A stretch of DNA of 64,000 nucleotides from Rhodoferax saidenbachensis (GCF_001955715.1 NZ_CP019239.1:2480001-2544000); one strand, 5' to 3'. Positions 1 to 12,153 are shown, counted from the first letter of the stretch. Notes: generated by a model from the sequence alone, not told the origin. A program made the numbers and translations.

Positions 1-1
1 T

Positions 2-577
2 GCCCAGGCCATCGTTGACGGCGCGGCCACCATCAACCAGTGCCCTCCCGGCGGTGACGAAGGTGTCATCCGCCTGGCCACCCTCACCGGCCTGCCCCAC
101 CAGCCACTAGCCCTGGAGTTCGGCACCGAGGGGCCACGCAGCGTGGCCTTTATCGACGAGAACTGGTGCATAGGCTGCACGTTGTGTATCGACGCCTGCC
201 CCACCGATGCAATTGTGGGCAGCAACAAACGTATGCACACCGTCATCGAAGACCACTGCACCGGTTGCGAGCTGTGCCTACCGGTGTGCCCGGTGGACTG
301 CATCCTGCTGGAAAACGCCAGTGCACAGGCCACGGGCTGGCAGGCCTGGTCTGTAGAGCAGGCAGACACCGCGCGAAAACGCTATGAATTTCATAGCTTG
401 CGGCGCACGCGGGATGAGGGCGAACAGGCTAAAAGGCTTGAAGAAAAGGCCGAGGCCAAGCTGGCAGATCTGCCAGCGCACTCCCAACACACCGACCCGG
501 CAGTACTGGACAAGAAACGTGCCGTGATTGAAGCGGCGCTGGCCCGGGCGCGTGCCAAGCGGGCCACTCCGTCCTAG
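2..577 (+). CDS. rnfB: RnfB-type electron transport ferredoxin (5' end outside window)
   Basis: Iron-sulfur subunit related to RnfB of the Rnf complex, which passes electrons between ferredoxin and NADH at the inner membrane. The reading frame is open from base 2, so the gene begins upstream; the GTG at 143 is internal. The visible part starts with the NQCPPGG segment of the Fe-S domain typical of RnfB, then shows two [4Fe-4S] ferredoxin motifs, [12 protein letters not shown] and [12 protein letters not shown], and ends in a charged helical tail. No other rnf gene is visible, so this may be the stand-alone RnfB common in Burkholderiales rather than part of a full complex. Its stop codon overlaps the stop of the convergent receptor gene. 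A 17-bp near-palindrome lies in the tail at 381-397. Confidence 0.88.
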   Translation, partial: AQAIVDGAATINQCPPGGDEGVIRLATLTGLPHQPLALEFGTEGPRSVAFIDENWCIGCTLCIDACPTDAIVGSNKRMHTVIEDHCTGCELCLPVCPVDCILLENASAQATGWQAWSVEQADTARKRYEFHSLRRTRDEGEQAKRLEEKAEAKLADLPAHSQHTDPAVLDKKRAVIEAALARARAKRATPS

Positions 578-2898
578 TTCGCCACCAGGTTTTTGTAGAC
601 CCCGCATCCCACATAGACATCGTCCACCTGCTGGACGTACGAGAGCTTGGTTTGTACCTTGCCAGTTGCAGGGTTGGTGATTTCGTACTCCACCCAACCC
701 GGGCCCTGGCTGGCCTGCTGGATGATGGAGGCAATCAGCGCATCGCCGTCGATCCCGGCAACATCCTGCACCCGCGTATTCACCTTGGCCGCGTTACCGC
801 CAAAGGCCAGGTAGGTACCCTTTCCGTCCAGCACAAAGACATACATATCGCGGTCAAACAGGCTGGTTTCCTTGAGTGTGACCTCACGCAGGAACGTGTC
901 GCGCGACCCGCTGCGCTGGCGCAATGCCATGGCGCGCTCCACCAAGGCGCGCGCTTCGTCGGTGGTACCCTGCTGCAGCTTGAATACTTCCACCGCTTTG
1001 GACAGCGTGGAAGCGCGGTCCTGCAGGTCGGTCGACTGGCTGACCGCACGCTCCACCATAGCCGCGTTCTGCTGCGTGATCTCGTCGAGCTGGCGCACGG
1101 CAGAAGTAATCTCAGACAGGCTGGAGCTTTGCTCTGCGCTGGACGACGATATCTGCGACATATTGACCGCCACGCCACGCACGCCTTCCACGATGCGGTT
1201 GATGTTCTCGCCCGCCGCGCGAATTTGCGCAACACCCGTGGCCACTTGTGCACTGGACGAGGTGATGAGCTTGCGGATTTCCTTGGCCGACTCGGCCGAG
1301 CGCCCGGCCAGCGAGCGCACTTCCGACGCCACCACGGCAAAACCGCGCCCCGACTCGCCAGCCCGTGCAGCTTCCACCGCCGCGTTCAGCGCCAGGATAT
1401 TGGTCTGGAAAGCCAAGCCATCAATCACCCCCACGATCTCGTCCATGCGTTTGGTGCTCGCCTCGATGGCCTCCACCGAGGCAATCGCCTGCACCATGCC
1501 GCGCGCGCCGTCTTCAGCCGTCTCGCGCACGCGCTGGGTGGTGGTGTCGGACTGCTGCGCCACCTGGGCATTGCCCTCCACGGTGGAGGAAAGCTCCTCC
1601 ACACTGGCCGCAGTTTGCTCCAGGTTAGCAGCCTGTTGCTCCGTGCGGCTGGACAGTGCCTCATTGCCACGCACCAGGCTTTCCCCAGCATGGGCCACCA
1701 GCGCCGCGTTGCTGCGCACGCTGGCAACCATGATGGACACATTGGTCACCATTGCCTGCATGGCGATAACCATGTCGGACAGCTCGTCCTTGCCAAGTAC
1801 ATTGGTTTTGTGGCGCAGGTTGCCGCTGGCGGTCTGTTTCATGAACTCCAGCACTTCTCGCAAATCGGCCATGAAGCTCAGGTTGAAGGCCAGCATGAAA
1901 TACACCACCAAGAGCATAGCCACACCACTGCCAACTACCGTCATCCACAACAGGCGGATTCCATCAGCCAACCTGCTCTGCAACTGCTCTTGCACCCCTG
2001 CGATGGAGGAGCGCTGGAACTTTGTCACCTCGCCAATGGTCTGGGTACCCGCAGCGAAATAGGTTTGCGAATCGCTGATGGCGGCCCCGGGCGCAAAACG
2101 CTCGCGCGCCATGCGGGTGAACTCGGTGGTAGCCGTTTGGGCCAGCGTGGCGGCGGGATCTTTGGAGCCCAGTTTGACCATCAAACTTTGCGAGTACTGC
2201 GCGTCGCGCACCCAGGCGTCCAGCGCATCCAGCTGCAAGCGCACGCGCACCGCGCCCGCTTCGTCCAGCGTGGGCTGGCTCAGCAGGCCCGCACCCAGGC
2301 CGCGCAGCTTGCCCACCTGCTCGGTCCAGGGAATCACGCGCGACACCACCGTATCCATCAGCAGGTAAGTCAGGGGATCTGGGTCATAGAGCAGGCTTGA
2401 GCTGTCGGCAAGGCCGTAGACAAAACGCCCCAAATCCTCCACCAGCGCAGTGTGCCGGGCAAAACTCTCTGGGGCAGGCTTGCCCTCCAGCGAGGGAACC
2501 AGGGCATCTATGCGGGTGCGCAGTTCAGGCCAGGCCGCAGGCACGGCAAAGGTGGTGATGGCGCTCAGCTTTTTGTCCAGGCTGTCACGCGCAGCGCGCA
2601 AGGCTTCGCGGGTTTTATCCCGCCCGGCCTGGGCACTGGTGTTGCCCGACAACACCATGTTCGATTGGCCGCGGTGGGTCTGGATCTGGCGGATCAACTC
2701 GCTGGTGTCATCCACCAGCGCAATACCTTCGAGCTCGGCACGGGCGATCTCGATGTCATTGACCTCGCGCATGATCAGTTGCCAGACGATGGCCAGCATG
2801 GGCAGCAGCAGCACAGCCGAGAGCACGCCCAGCTTGGTGCCAAAGCGCATCTTGCGCATTCCCCACATGCCCGCCGAAAAAAACTGACCCATTTTCAT
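574..2898 (-). CDS. Methyl-accepting chemotaxis protein with C-terminal Cache-like domain
   Basis: Transmembrane chemoreceptor. An N-terminal membrane helix is followed by a periplasmic helical domain with an [12 protein letters not shown] stretch like NIT nitrate/nitrite-sensing domains, a second membrane helix ([16 protein letters not shown]), HAMP, and the MCP signalling hairpin with [26 protein letters not shown] at its core (shown here in part). After the signalling domain there are about 110 further residues ending [12 protein letters not shown]...[17 protein letters not shown], which resemble a single Cache domain and would lie in the cytoplasm. I chose the ATG at 2898 because GAGGAG lies 5 bases before it; an upstream ATG at 2925 lacks this. 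No CheR-binding pentapeptide is present at the C-terminus. Length about 774 residues. Confidence 0.88.
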   Translation of the reverse strand: MKMGQFFSAGMWGMRKMRFGTKLGVLSAVLLLPMLAIVWQLIMREVNDIEIARAELEGIALVDDTSELIRQIQTHRGQSNMVLSGNTSAQAGRDKTREALRAARDSLDKKLSAITTFAVPAAWPELRTRIDALVPSLEGKPAPESFARHTALVEDLGRFVYGLADSSSLLYDPDPLTYLLMDTVVSRVIPWTEQVGKLRGLGAGLLSQPTLDEAGAVRVRLQLDALDAWVRDAQYSQSLMVKLGSKDPAATLAQTATTEFTRMARERFAPGAAISDSQTYFAAGTQTIGEVTKFQRSSIAGVQEQLQSRLADGIRLLWMTVVGSGVAMLLVVYFMLAFNLSFMADLREVLEFMKQTASGNLRHKTNVLGKDELSDMVIAMQAMVTNVSIMVASVRSNAALVAHAGESLVRGNEALSSRTEQQAANLEQTAASVEELSSTVEGNAQVAQQSDTTTQRVRETAEDGARGMVQAIASVEAIEASTKRMDEIVGVIDGLAFQTNILALNAAVEAARAGESGRGFAVVASEVRSLAGRSAESAKEIRKLITSSSAQVATGVAQIRAAGENINRIVEGVRGVAVNMSQISSSSAEQSSSLSEITSAVRQLDEITQQNAAMVERAVSQSTDLQDRASTLSKAVEVFKLQQGTTDEARALVERAMALRQRSGSRDTFLREVTLKETSLFDRDMYVFVLDGKGTYLAFGGNAAKVNTRVQDVAGIDGDALIASIIQQASQGPGWVEYEITNPATGKVQTKLSYVQQVDDVYVGCGVYKNLVAN

Positions 2899-3073
2899 TT
2901 TGTCTCCTCGTCTGCGCGTTGGCATGGGCTCCCGAAAACCCGGTCAGCCCCTGTCCCGCCAACCTATGGCGTAGGACCATTCAACCATCACTAGCTGACT
3001 CTAATCCTACCGAAAGCATCCAAAACGCGAAGAAGCCGACAAAAAGGCCCGTCAATTGCGCCCAAAGGACCGC

Positions 3074-3541
3074 TCAAACAGACAAAGCGGCCACCACTTC
3101 CGGGGGCGCCTGCACCAGCTCGATCAGCACGCCTTCGCCGGCAATGGGGAATTCGTCGTTGCTCTTGGGGTGCAAAAAGCAGATGTCAAACCCCGCCGCC
3201 CCCTTGCGGATACCACCCGGCGCAAAACGCACCCCCTTGGCCGTGAGCCATTCCACCGCCAGTGGCAAATCGTCAATCCACAAGCCCACGTGGTTCAGCG
3301 GCGTGGTGTGCACTGCGGGCTTCTTGTCTGGGTCCAGCGGCTGCATCAAATCGACCTCGACCTTGAACGGGCCCGAGCCGATGGCGCAGATGTCCTCGTC
3401 AACATTCTCTTTTTCGCTCTTGAACGTGCCGGTGACTTCCAGGCCCAGCATGTCCACCCACAGCGTCTGCAGGCGTTTCTTGTCCGGGCCGCCAATGGCG
3501 ATCTGCTGGATGCCCAGCACTTTAAAGGGTCTTTGACTCAT
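3074..3541 (-). CDS. VOC-family protein, probable methylmalonyl-CoA epimerase
   Basis: Vicinal-oxygen-chelate fold protein of about 155 residues. It carries the paired beta-alpha-beta modules with metal-ligand-like positions (QQIAIG near the N-terminus, LNHVGLWI in the middle, a late Glu in [10 protein letters not shown]). Members of this family include glyoxalase I and methylmalonyl-CoA epimerase; the position directly after pccA in a methylmalonyl pathway block favours epimerase, which would convert the (S)-methylmalonyl-CoA made by the carboxylase to the (R)-form used by the mutase. The start at 3541 follows GGTGGAG with 5-base spacing and lies 19 bases after the pccA stop. The epimerase assignment is inference from context. 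Confidence 0.8.
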   Translation of the reverse strand: MSQRPFKVLGIQQIAIGGPDKKRLQTLWVDMLGLEVTGTFKSEKENVDEDICAIGSGPFKVEVDLMQPLDPDKKPAVHTTPLNHVGLWIDDLPLAVEWLTAKGVRFAPGGIRKGAAGFDICFLHPKSNDEFPIAGEGVLIELVQAPPEVVAALSV

Positions 3542-3560
3542 GCGAACTCCACCTGAGCGT

Positions 3561-5663
3561 TTATGCGAATTCGATGATCGCTTGGTCCACACTCAGGCTT
3601 TCACCCTTGGTCGCCAGCACCTTGCCCACCACGCCATCGGCTGCAGCGAACAGCACGTTCTCCATTTTCATGGCTTCAATCACCGCCACACGCTCACCCG
3701 CCTGCACCTTCTGGCCCACGGTGACGGCCACATCGACCAGCAGGCCCGGCATGGGCGACAGCACGTAGCGGCTCATGTCGGGCGGCGCCTTGTGCGGCAT
3801 CAGCGCGTGCAACTCGGCCATGCGCGGCGACATCACCAGCGCGTCGATACGCGTGCCGTTGTGCTGCACGCGCAAGGCCAGCGGGTTCTTGGGCGTGCCG
3901 CGCTCGATCTGGGCAGTAAACGCCTTGTCATTCACCGTGCCATGGATGCAGATGTCGTTAAGGCGTGAACTGCTACGAATTTCATAGCTGGTTGCGCCCA
4001 CCCGTACTCGGGCAGAGCCGGTTTCGCCTACAAATTCGTCCACGTGCACTGCCTTGTAGCTGTTGTTGCCAGCAGCATCCAGCGTGACCACTACATAGTC
4101 TTTGCCCGCGTTGACGGCGTAGCCGGGCAATTGCCCGGTCAGGCTGGTCGCGCGCTCACGCGACTTGCGGCGCACAAAGGCCGCCAACGCCACCAAGAAG
4201 TCAGCGTCGTCATGCGGCACGTCTTCGGCAAAGAAGCCCTTGCCATAGTTCTCGGCGATGAAACCGGTATTGAAGTCCCCCGCCACAAACCTGGGGTGCG
4301 CCAGCAAGGCGGCCTGGAATGGAATGTTGCTGGACACACCACGAATCACAAAACCGTTCAAGGCTTCACGCATCTTGGCAATTGCGTCCAGCCGGTCCGT
4401 GCCGTGCACGATCAGCTTGGCAATCATCGAGTCGTAAAACATCGGAATCTCGCCACCATCCTGCACACCGGTATCGACACGCACGCCACCAAACACACCC
4501 GTTCGGGCTGAGCCTGTCGAAGCCCCCCCAAGCCCTTCGACAGGCTCAGGGCGAACGGATGCAGCAAACAGGGTCTGCTCGGGCGGCGCAAAGCGCACCA
4601 GGCGGCCCGTACTGGGCAGGAAGTTGCGGAACGGGTCTTCGGCATTGATGCGGCACTCGATGGCCCAGCCATTGCGCTGCACATCCTTTTGCGCCAGCGG
4701 CAGCTTCTCGCCCGCCGCCACGCGGATCATCAACTCCACCAGGTCCAAGCCGGTGATGGCTTCGGTCACCGGGTGCTCCACCTGCAGGCGCGTGTTCATT
4801 TCCAGAAAGTAAAAGCTCTGGTCTTTGCCGACCACAAACTCCACCGTGCCTGCGCTCTGGTACTTCACGGCCTTGGCCAAGGCCACAGCCTGCTCGCCCA
4901 TCGCCTTGCGTGTCGCGTCGCTGATAAACGGGCTTGGCGCTTCTTCAATCACCTTCTGGTGGCGGCGCTGGATCGAGCATTCGCGCTCGTTCAGGTAAAT
5001 CACGTTGCCGTGGCTGTCACCCATCAACTGGATCTCGATATGGCGCGGTTCTTCGACAAACTTTTCGATGAACACGCGGTCGTCGCCAAAGCTGTTGCGC
5101 GCCTCGTTGCGACAGGAGGTGAAGCCTTCAAAAGCTTCCTTGTCGTTGAACGCCACGCGCAAGCCCTTGCCACCGCCGCCTGCCGACGCCTTGATCATCA
5201 CGGGGTAACCAATGCCTTGGGCGATTTCGACGGCCTTCTCTGCGGTTTCAATTGCATCGTTGACGCCGGGAATGCAGTTCACACCCGCCTTGCCCGCCAG
5301 CTTTTTCGATTCGATCTTGTCGCCCATCGCAGCAATCGAATAATGCTTGGGACCGATGAAGGTAATGCCCTCTTCTTCCACCCGTTTGGAGAACTCCGCG
5401 TTCTCGCTCAGGAAGCCGTAACCCGGGTGCACGGCTTGCGCGCCGGTTTGTTTGCAGGCGGCAATGATCTTGTCGGCCAACAAATAACTCTCGCGGCTGG
5501 GTGCGGGGCCGATGTTGACTGCTTCGTCGGCCAACGCCACGTGGCGTGCTTCCTTGTCGGCATCGGAATACACGGCGACCGTCTTGATGCCCATTTTTTT
5601 CGCAGTAGCGATAACACGGCACGCGATCTCTCCGCGGTTGGCAATTAGGATTTTTGTAAACAT
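3561..5663 (-). CDS. pccA: Propionyl/acetyl-CoA carboxylase alpha subunit (biotin carboxylase plus BCCP)
   Basis: Biotin-dependent carboxylase alpha chain, about 700 residues. Order: biotin carboxylase N domain ([13 protein letters not shown]), ATP-grasp domain with the glycine-rich [12 protein letters not shown] loop, the C-terminal carboxylase domain ([14 protein letters not shown]), a linker, and a biotinyl domain with the target lysine in EAMKMEN, 34 residues from the C-terminus. With PccB it makes methylmalonyl-CoA from propionyl-CoA. Residues about 369-388 are an in-frame copy of a dispersed palindromic repeat, placed where homologues have a short loop between [10 protein letters not shown] and VRVDTGV. 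The start at 5663 has GAGGAC upstream; the ATG at 5675 is less likely. The domains around the insertion look intact. Confidence 0.95.
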   Translation of the reverse strand: MFTKILIANRGEIACRVIATAKKMGIKTVAVYSDADKEARHVALADEAVNIGPAPSRESYLLADKIIAACKQTGAQAVHPGYGFLSENAEFSKRVEEEGITFIGPKHYSIAAMGDKIESKKLAGKAGVNCIPGVNDAIETAEKAVEIAQGIGYPVMIKASAGGGGKGLRVAFNDKEAFEGFTSCRNEARNSFGDDRVFIEKFVEEPRHIEIQLMGDSHGNVIYLNERECSIQRRHQKVIEEAPSPFISDATRKAMGEQAVALAKAVKYQSAGTVEFVVGKDQSFYFLEMNTRLQVEHPVTEAITGLDLVELMIRVAAGEKLPLAQKDVQRNGWAIECRINAEDPFRNFLPSTGRLVRFAPPEQTLFAASVRPEPVEGLGGASTGSARTGVFGGVRVDTGVQDGGEIPMFYDSMIAKLIVHGTDRLDAIAKMREALNGFVIRGVSSNIPFQAALLAHPRFVAGDFNTGFIAENYGKGFFAEDVPHDDADFLVALAAFVRRKSRERATSLTGQLPGYAVNAGKDYVVVTLDAAGNNSYKAVHVDEFVGETGSARVRVGATSYEIRSSSRLNDICIHGTVNDKAFTAQIERGTPKNPLALRVQHNGTRIDALVMSPRMAELHALMPHKAPPDMSRYVLSPMPGLLVDVAVTVGQKVQAGERVAVIEAMKMENVLFAAADGVVGKVLATKGESLSVDQAIIEFA
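4499..4558. repeat. Palindromic dispersed repeat (GAACGG/TTCGACAGGCTCAG family) inside pccA
   Basis: Two inverted arms of the type TTCGACAGGCTCAG, ending in GTTCGGG and GCGAACGG, separated by a short C-rich spacer. The copy stays in frame and encodes about 20 residues of PccA (RPEPVEG...STGSARTG). The same arms occur at 8239-8334, 9339-9454, 9774-9847 and 59501-59570. Confidence 0.9.
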
Positions 5664-5682
5664 TTTTGTCCTCAATACAAAT

Positions 5683-6180
5683 CTATTTGGAATGAGCGCA
5701 GGAGTACAGCCACTCCGTCTGCCACGTTCTTAACAAGGCTTTCCCAGGCGAAGGCATTTCTTTTGCATAAATGAAGTTAATCATTTCATCAATTAGTGGG
5801 GCTGATGAAACATTGAGAGAGGCAGCTATGCTCTTTGGATGACCATTCACACGCATAAGATAAGCAGGCCTCAATAGCGTCAGACTTGTTCGACATGCCG
5901 AAATTCGATCATGGCTCAACTTCGAATCAATCCGTGCAAGACAAGTGACAAGAGCCTGACTAGAGAAGTCTTTCTCAACATTCGATTTATCCACCAGTTC
6001 AAGATTTGAAGAATTCAAGCTGCGACGCAGCGTCTGAATTTGGGCAGCATACTGAGAGTCGTTTCCAAGAATCACCAAATCCTCGACAACAGTGCATTGC
6101 TCCCACGCGTCATTGGATGCATGTGCAATGTTTGACGAAAACGCAACATAGCAAGCGATCAGCCCAACTAGAGTTCTCAT
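5683..6180 (-). CDS. Small secreted protein of unknown function in the pcc block
   Basis: 165-residue protein that I do not recognise. It begins with a typical Sec signal peptide (MRTLVGLIACYVAFSSNIAHAS, cleavage expected near AHA-S), and the mature part is mostly helical with three cysteines (EQCTVVEDL, VTCLARI, SACRTS) plus one near the end (YSCAHSK), so periplasmic disulfides are possible. It sits 19 bases upstream of pccA on the same strand and may be co-transcribed with it. The coding region is clearly more AT-rich than pccA and pccB on either side, which suggests that it was acquired separately. No Shine-Dalgarno sequence is obvious before 6180. Confidence 0.65.
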   Translation of the reverse strand: MRTLVGLIACYVAFSSNIAHASNDAWEQCTVVEDLVILGNDSQYAAQIQTLRRSLNSSNLELVDKSNVEKDFSSQALVTCLARIDSKLSHDRISACRTSLTLLRPAYLMRVNGHPKSIAASLNVSSAPLIDEMINFIYAKEMPSPGKALLRTWQTEWLYSCAHSK

Positions 6181-6252
6181 GATTTGGATGAGAGGGCTCT
6201 CGTGCTTCCACCACGGTTAGCAATATAGTTTTTTTCGACCATTCGTCATCTC

Positions 6253-6543
6253 CTATTCGGGAGTCAGTTTTTGCACTTTGCGCAGCGGCGTGAAGTGCCA
6301 CCAGGGTTGTGCGGGGCCACCGTTCATGAAATCTTTGGCGGCCAGAAAAGTATCGAGAACGCAGGGGTCGTGGCGCTTGCCCATGGGCGTGCGCAATGCC
6401 TCAAACGTTGCAACGGGGTCCATCGCCGCCACATCGGCAGGCGTATTGACGCCCAGACCACGCAAGTCCTGCGCGATGGACTTTCCGACATTCGGGATGT
6501 CCGTCAGCACTTTGGCTTGTGAAGCGTGCACCGCCTTAGGCAT
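6253..6543 (-). CDS. Helix-hairpin-helix protein, Cdd1/pathogenicity-locus family
   Basis: 96-residue protein with a helix-hairpin-helix motif, VLTDIPNVGKSIAQDLRGLG, the kind of motif that contacts DNA backbone without sequence preference. The rest (DPVATFEALRTPMGKRHDPCVLDTFLAAKDFMNGGPAQPWW) is typical of the small Cdd1-type family often annotated as pathogenicity locus or mitomycin resistance protein, whose biochemical role is unknown. The start at 6543 has AAGGGG 5 bases upstream. It lies just downstream of a large hairpin at 6554-6645 that separates it from pccB. Confidence 0.8.
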   Translation of the reverse strand: MPKAVHASQAKVLTDIPNVGKSIAQDLRGLGVNTPADVAAMDPVATFEALRTPMGKRHDPCVLDTFLAAKDFMNGGPAQPWWHFTPLRKVQKLTPE

Positions 6544-6553
6544 ACCACCCCTT

Positions 6554-6645
6554 CACGAGTGGTCTGCCTGGCCGTTTTGCGCAGGTAAAGGAGGAGCGCG
6601 CAGCGCGGGGGACACGGAGCAAAACGGTCGGGCAGACCGCTCGTG
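6554..6645. repeat. 92-bp hairpin with 27-bp arms between pccB and the HHH gene
   Basis: Arms 6554-6580 and 6619-6645 pair at 24 of 27 positions (CACGAG.GGTCTGCC...CCGTTTTGC on one side). The 38-base loop is G-rich and holds its own small GCGC palindromes. Position downstream of the pccB stop and upstream of the next start on the same strand fits a processing or termination structure, or a MITE-like insertion. Confidence 0.8.
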
Positions 6646-6678
6646 CGCACCGCAAACCAACGCTCGCCGTGCGCATGA

Positions 6679-8211
6679 TCACAGCGGAATGTTCCCGTGC
6701 TTGCGCCACGGGTTTTCCAACTTCTTGTCTTTGAGCATCACCAGGCTGCGGCAGATGCGTTTACGGGTTTCGTGCGGCAGGATCACGTCGTCGATAAAGC
6801 CGCGTGCGCCGGCCACGAACGGGTTCGCAAAGCGGGCCTTGTATTCGGCTTCCTTCGCGGCCAGCTTGGCGGGGTCGCCCTTGTCTTCGCGGAAGATGAT
6901 TTCCACCGCGCCCTTGGCCCCCATCACCGCGATCTCGGCGTTGGGCCAGGCGAAATTCACATCGCCGCGCAGGTGCTTGGACGCCATCACGTCGTACGCG
7001 CCGCCATAGGCCTTGCGCGTGATCACCGTGATCTTGGGCACGGTGCACTCGGCATACGCATAGAGCAGCTTCGCGCCATGCTTGATGATGCCGCCGTACT
7101 CCTGGCTGGTGCCGGGCATGAAGCCGGGCACGTCCACAAACGTGATCACCGGGATGTTGAACGCATCGCAGAAGCGCACAAAGCGCGCGGCTTTGATACT
7201 GCTCTTGATGTCCAGGCAGCCTGCCAACACCAGCGGCTGGTTGGCCACGATGCCCACGGTCTGACCATCCATGCGCGCAAAACCAATGATGATGTTCTTC
7301 GCGTACTCCGGCTGAATCTCAAAGAAGTCGCCATCGTCCACCGTCTTGACGATCAGCTCCTTCATGTCATACGGCTTGTTCGGGTTGTCCGGCACCAGCG
7401 TGTCCAGGCTCGCGTCCATGCGGTCCAGCGGATCACCGCTCTTGCGCACGGGCGCTTTCTCGCGGTTGCTTAAGGGGAGGTAGTTGTACAGGCGGCGCAG
7501 CATCAGCAGCGCTTCCACATCATTCTCAAACGCCAGATCAGCCACGCCGCTCTTGGTCGTGTGCGTGATTGCGCCGCCCAATTCTTCGGCGGTCACTTCT
7601 TCGTGCGTCACGGTCTTCACCACTTCGGGGCCGGTGACGAACATGTAGCTGGAGTCTTTCACCATGAAGATGAAGTCGGTCATCGCAGGCGAATACACCG
7701 CACCACCTGCGCTTGGGCCCATGATCATGCTGATCTGCGGAATCACGCCGCTGGCCATCACATTGCGCTGGAACACGTCGGCATAGCCGCCCAAGGAGGC
7801 CACGCCTTCCTGAATGCGCGCACCGCCCGAATCGTTCAGGCCGATTACCGGCGCGCCCACCTTCATCGCCTGGTCCATCACCTTGCAAATCTTCTCGGCG
7901 TGCGCTTCGGAGAGTGCGCCGCCAAACACCGTGAAGTCCTGGCTGTAGACGAACACCAGGCGGCCGTTGATCATTCCGTAGCCGGTGACCACGCCATCGC
8001 CGGGAATCTTCTGGTCTTGCATACCGAAGTCCACGCAGCGGTGTTCGACAAACATGTCCCACTCTTCAAAAGTGCCTTCGTCCAGCAAAATCTCCAGCCG
8101 CTCGCGCGCCGTCAGCTTGCCCTTTTTGTGTTGCGCGGCGATGCGTTTTTCGCCGCCGCCCTGGCGCGCGAGTTCGCGCTTGGCTTCCAGTTGTTCAAGA
8201 ATGTCTTGCAT
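6679..8211 (-). CDS. pccB: Propionyl-CoA carboxylase beta subunit (carboxyltransferase)
   Basis: 510-residue carboxyltransferase subunit, the normal length for PccB. It has the two crotonase-like halves: the N-terminal half with [31 protein letters not shown] and FVTGP, and the C-terminal half with [32 protein letters not shown] and VPGFMPG followed by YGGAYDVM. It transfers the carboxyl group from biotin on PccA to propionyl-CoA. The gene follows the meaB stop by 20 bases. pccA is not directly adjacent: two small genes and a hairpin lie between. Confidence 0.96.
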   Translation of the reverse strand: MQDILEQLEAKRELARQGGGEKRIAAQHKKGKLTARERLEILLDEGTFEEWDMFVEHRCVDFGMQDQKIPGDGVVTGYGMINGRLVFVYSQDFTVFGGALSEAHAEKICKVMDQAMKVGAPVIGLNDSGGARIQEGVASLGGYADVFQRNVMASGVIPQISMIMGPSAGGAVYSPAMTDFIFMVKDSSYMFVTGPEVVKTVTHEEVTAEELGGAITHTTKSGVADLAFENDVEALLMLRRLYNYLPLSNREKAPVRKSGDPLDRMDASLDTLVPDNPNKPYDMKELIVKTVDDGDFFEIQPEYAKNIIIGFARMDGQTVGIVANQPLVLAGCLDIKSSIKAARFVRFCDAFNIPVITFVDVPGFMPGTSQEYGGIIKHGAKLLYAYAECTVPKITVITRKAYGGAYDVMASKHLRGDVNFAWPNAEIAVMGAKGAVEIIFREDKGDPAKLAAKEAEYKARFANPFVAGARGFIDDVILPHETRKRICRSLVMLKDKKLENPWRKHGNIPL

Positions 8212-8231
8212 GGGGGTTCTTCTTTCCGAAA

Positions 8232-9755
8232 CTAAAAATCCGTTCGCCCTGAGCCTGTCGAAGGGCTTGCAATGGTGTTCGCATGGGCTTCGACAGGCTC
8301 AGCCCGAACGGCGTGGGTGGGCTCAGCCCTAACGGTAAAAACTTGACTTGCGGCTGCGAGCAGATTTCGTGCTGCAGTGCTGGCGGCCATCTGGCCGGAC
8401 TGCACCGCTTTGGTCAGTTGCGGCAGTTGCTCGCGCACTGCCGGATTGTTCTTGAACGATTGCTTGAGCCCAGCGTCAATGCGCTCCCACATCCACGCCA
8501 AAGACTGGTTTTGACGGCGACTCGCCAGATTGCCGTTGGCGGTTTGCAGAGTTTGAAACTCGGACACCGCAGTCCAGAACTTGTCCACGCCCTGGCCCAT
8601 CAAGGCGCTGAGTGAAATGACTTTCGGCGACCAATGTTTATCGCTGTGCGGATCGTTCGGGTTGCCGTGCATGCCCAGCAGCCGCAGGCTCGACGTGATC
8701 AGCGCCTGCGCGCGCGTTGCGGCGTCGGCGTCGATGTCGGCCTTGTTGATGACTACCAAGTCGGCCAGCTCCATCACGCCCTTCTTGATCGCCTGCAAGT
8801 CGTCGCCCGCATTGGGTAACTGCATCAGCACAAACATGTCCGACATGCCCTGCACCGCAGTCTCGCTCTGTCCCACGCCCACGGTTTCGACGATCACGAT
8901 GTCGTAGCCCGCCGCTTCGCAAACCAGCATGGCCTCGCGCGTCTTTTCGGCCACACCGCCCAGCGTGCCACTGCTGGGGCTCGGGCGGATATACGCCTTC
9001 TCGTGCATCGAGAGCTTTTCCATCCGCGTCTTGTCGCCCAGGATGGAGCCGCCCGACACTGTGCTCGACGGGTCAATCGTCAACACCGCCACGCGGTGGC
9101 CCTTGTCAATCAGGTACAGGCCCAGCACTTCAATGAACGTGCTCTTGCCCACGCCCGGCACGCCGCTGATGCCAAGCCGCAGAGACTTGCCGGTGTGCGG
9201 CAGCAAGGCAGTCAGCAACTCGTCGGCCTGCGCGCGGTGGTCGGTGCGGGTGGATTCCAGCAGCGTGATGGCTTTAGCAATCGCGCGGCGTTGCTGATTG
9301 GCCGCACCGGTGTCCAGAACTGCGCCGACCAACCCACTCCGTTCGCCCTGAGCCTGTCGAAGGGTTGCAAGGGCTTCGACAGGCTCAGCCCGAACGGGAC
9401 GCTGCCCTTCGACAGAGCCTGTCCTGAGCTTGTCGAAGGGCTCAGGGCGAACGGTGAGATTGGTGATTCGAACGGGATTTTTTGATTTCGCCAATTCTTG
9501 GACCAGCTCCCAATCGCCAGCTATCAACGCCTCTTTCTTCACCCGCGACCAACCCTTGATCTGCTGCTCAAACGCAATCGCGCCCTCGCGCGTATCAAAC
9601 TCTCCTTGCCAAACGAGTTGCACCGGCTTGCGTGTCAAGGTGTATCCGATCTCACCGGCGTCATGCTGCTGCAAACGTGACGCAATGTCGTCGGTTTGGC
9701 CACAGTAGTACGAGTTGTCGGAGCAGCGCAGCAAATAAACGAAGAAGGGGCGCAT
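8232..9755 (-). CDS. meaB: GIY-YIG domain fused to MeaB/ArgK GTPase by a repeat-derived linker
   Basis: One 507-residue frame joins two proteins. Residues 1-95 are a small UvrC/YhbQ-type GIY-YIG domain ([17 protein letters not shown]). Residues 101-140 translate a dispersed palindromic repeat. From about 142 on it is the MeaB GTPase, which loads and protects B12 in methylmalonyl-CoA mutase: Walker [10 protein letters not shown] at 198-206, then [14 protein letters not shown] and NKAD. The last 34 residues are again repeat-derived. An internal TTG at 9332 sits exactly where MeaB homology begins and could start a separate MeaB; then the GIY-YIG part would be its own read-through product. Position between scpA and pccB fits MeaB. 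Confidence 0.85.
   Translation of the reverse strand: MRPFFVYLLRCSDNSYYCGQTDDIASRLQQHDAGEIGYTLTRKPVQLVWQGEFDTREGAIAFEQQIKGWSRVKKEALIAGDWELVQELAKSKNPVRITNLTVRPEPFDKLRTGSVEGQRPVRAEPVEALATLRQAQGERSGLVGAVLDTGAANQQRRAIAKAITLLESTRTDHRAQADELLTALLPHTGKSLRLGISGVPGVGKSTFIEVLGLYLIDKGHRVAVLTIDPSSTVSGGSILGDKTRMEKLSMHEKAYIRPSPSSGTLGGVAEKTREAMLVCEAAGYDIVIVETVGVGQSETAVQGMSDMFVLMQLPNAGDDLQAIKKGVMELADLVVINKADIDADAATRAQALITSSLRLLGMHGNPNDPHSDKHWSPKVISLSALMGQGVDKFWTAVSEFQTLQTANGNLASRRQNQSLAWMWERIDAGLKQSFKNNPAVREQLPQLTKAVQSGQMAASTAARNLLAAASQVFTVRAEPTHAVRAEPVEAHANTIASPSTGSGRTDF
8239..8334. repeat. Palindromic dispersed repeat forming the MeaB C-terminus
   Basis: Inverted arms TTCGCCCTGAGCCTGTCGAAG and CTTCGACAGGCTCAGCCCGAAC (paired arms, slightly different ends), plus a degenerate half copy (GGGCTCAGCCCTAACGG). 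It covers the end of meaB, so the native stop codon was probably displaced. Confidence 0.88.
9339..9454. repeat. Tandem palindromic repeat copies forming the GIY-YIG/MeaB linker
   Basis: Two adjacent inverted pairs of the TTCGACAGGCTCAG family, the second with a slightly altered arm (GACAGAGCCTGTCCTGAGCTTG). The whole block is open in the meaB frame and encodes residues 101-140. Confidence 0.9.
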
Positions 9756-9773
9756 GGGTTCTAGGATTGGCTC

Positions 9774-9847
9774 AGGGCTTCGACAGGCTCAGCCCGAACG
9801 GGGTGGGACTCAACCCAAGGGGAAGGGGGCTCAGCCCGACCACCGGC
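9774..9847. repeat. Palindromic dispersed repeat between scpA and meaB
   Basis: One full arm, CTTCGACAGGCTCAGCCCGAAC, followed by two degraded arms (GGACTCAACCCAAGGGG and GGGCTCAGCCCGACC). It fills most of the 120-base gap after the scpA stop. Confidence 0.8.
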
Positions 9848-9875
9848 TCAAACGCCAAACGGGAATGCAAAGCCA

Positions 9876-12047
<2,172 letters not shown>

Positions 12048-12105
12048 GTGCTGTATCCGCCGGGGTCAGCCCAGACGGTTTCAAAAGGTACGCAGAGTTT
12101 ACATT

Positions 12106-12121
12106 ATTCATAATTATGAAT
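12106..12121. promoter_or_regulatory. 16-bp perfect palindrome, candidate GntR operator
   Basis: ATTCATAATTATGAAT is a perfect palindrome in the AT-rich gap between divergent scpA and the GntR-family gene. Size and position fit an operator for that regulator; the link is inferred from position only. Confidence 0.6.
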
Positions 12122-12153
12122 TCAGAATACGTATTTTCACTTACACTTTGGGC

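Noticed and set aside
652..2400. 582-codon open frame opposite the chemoreceptor gene
   Set aside because: Antisense shadow in GC-rich DNA. The other strand encodes a clear MCP; this frame is His/Arg/Leu-rich without any domain.
9339..9454. CRISPR-like tandem repeats
   Set aside because: The arms are inverted, unequal and unspaced; this is a palindromic dispersed repeat, not an array.
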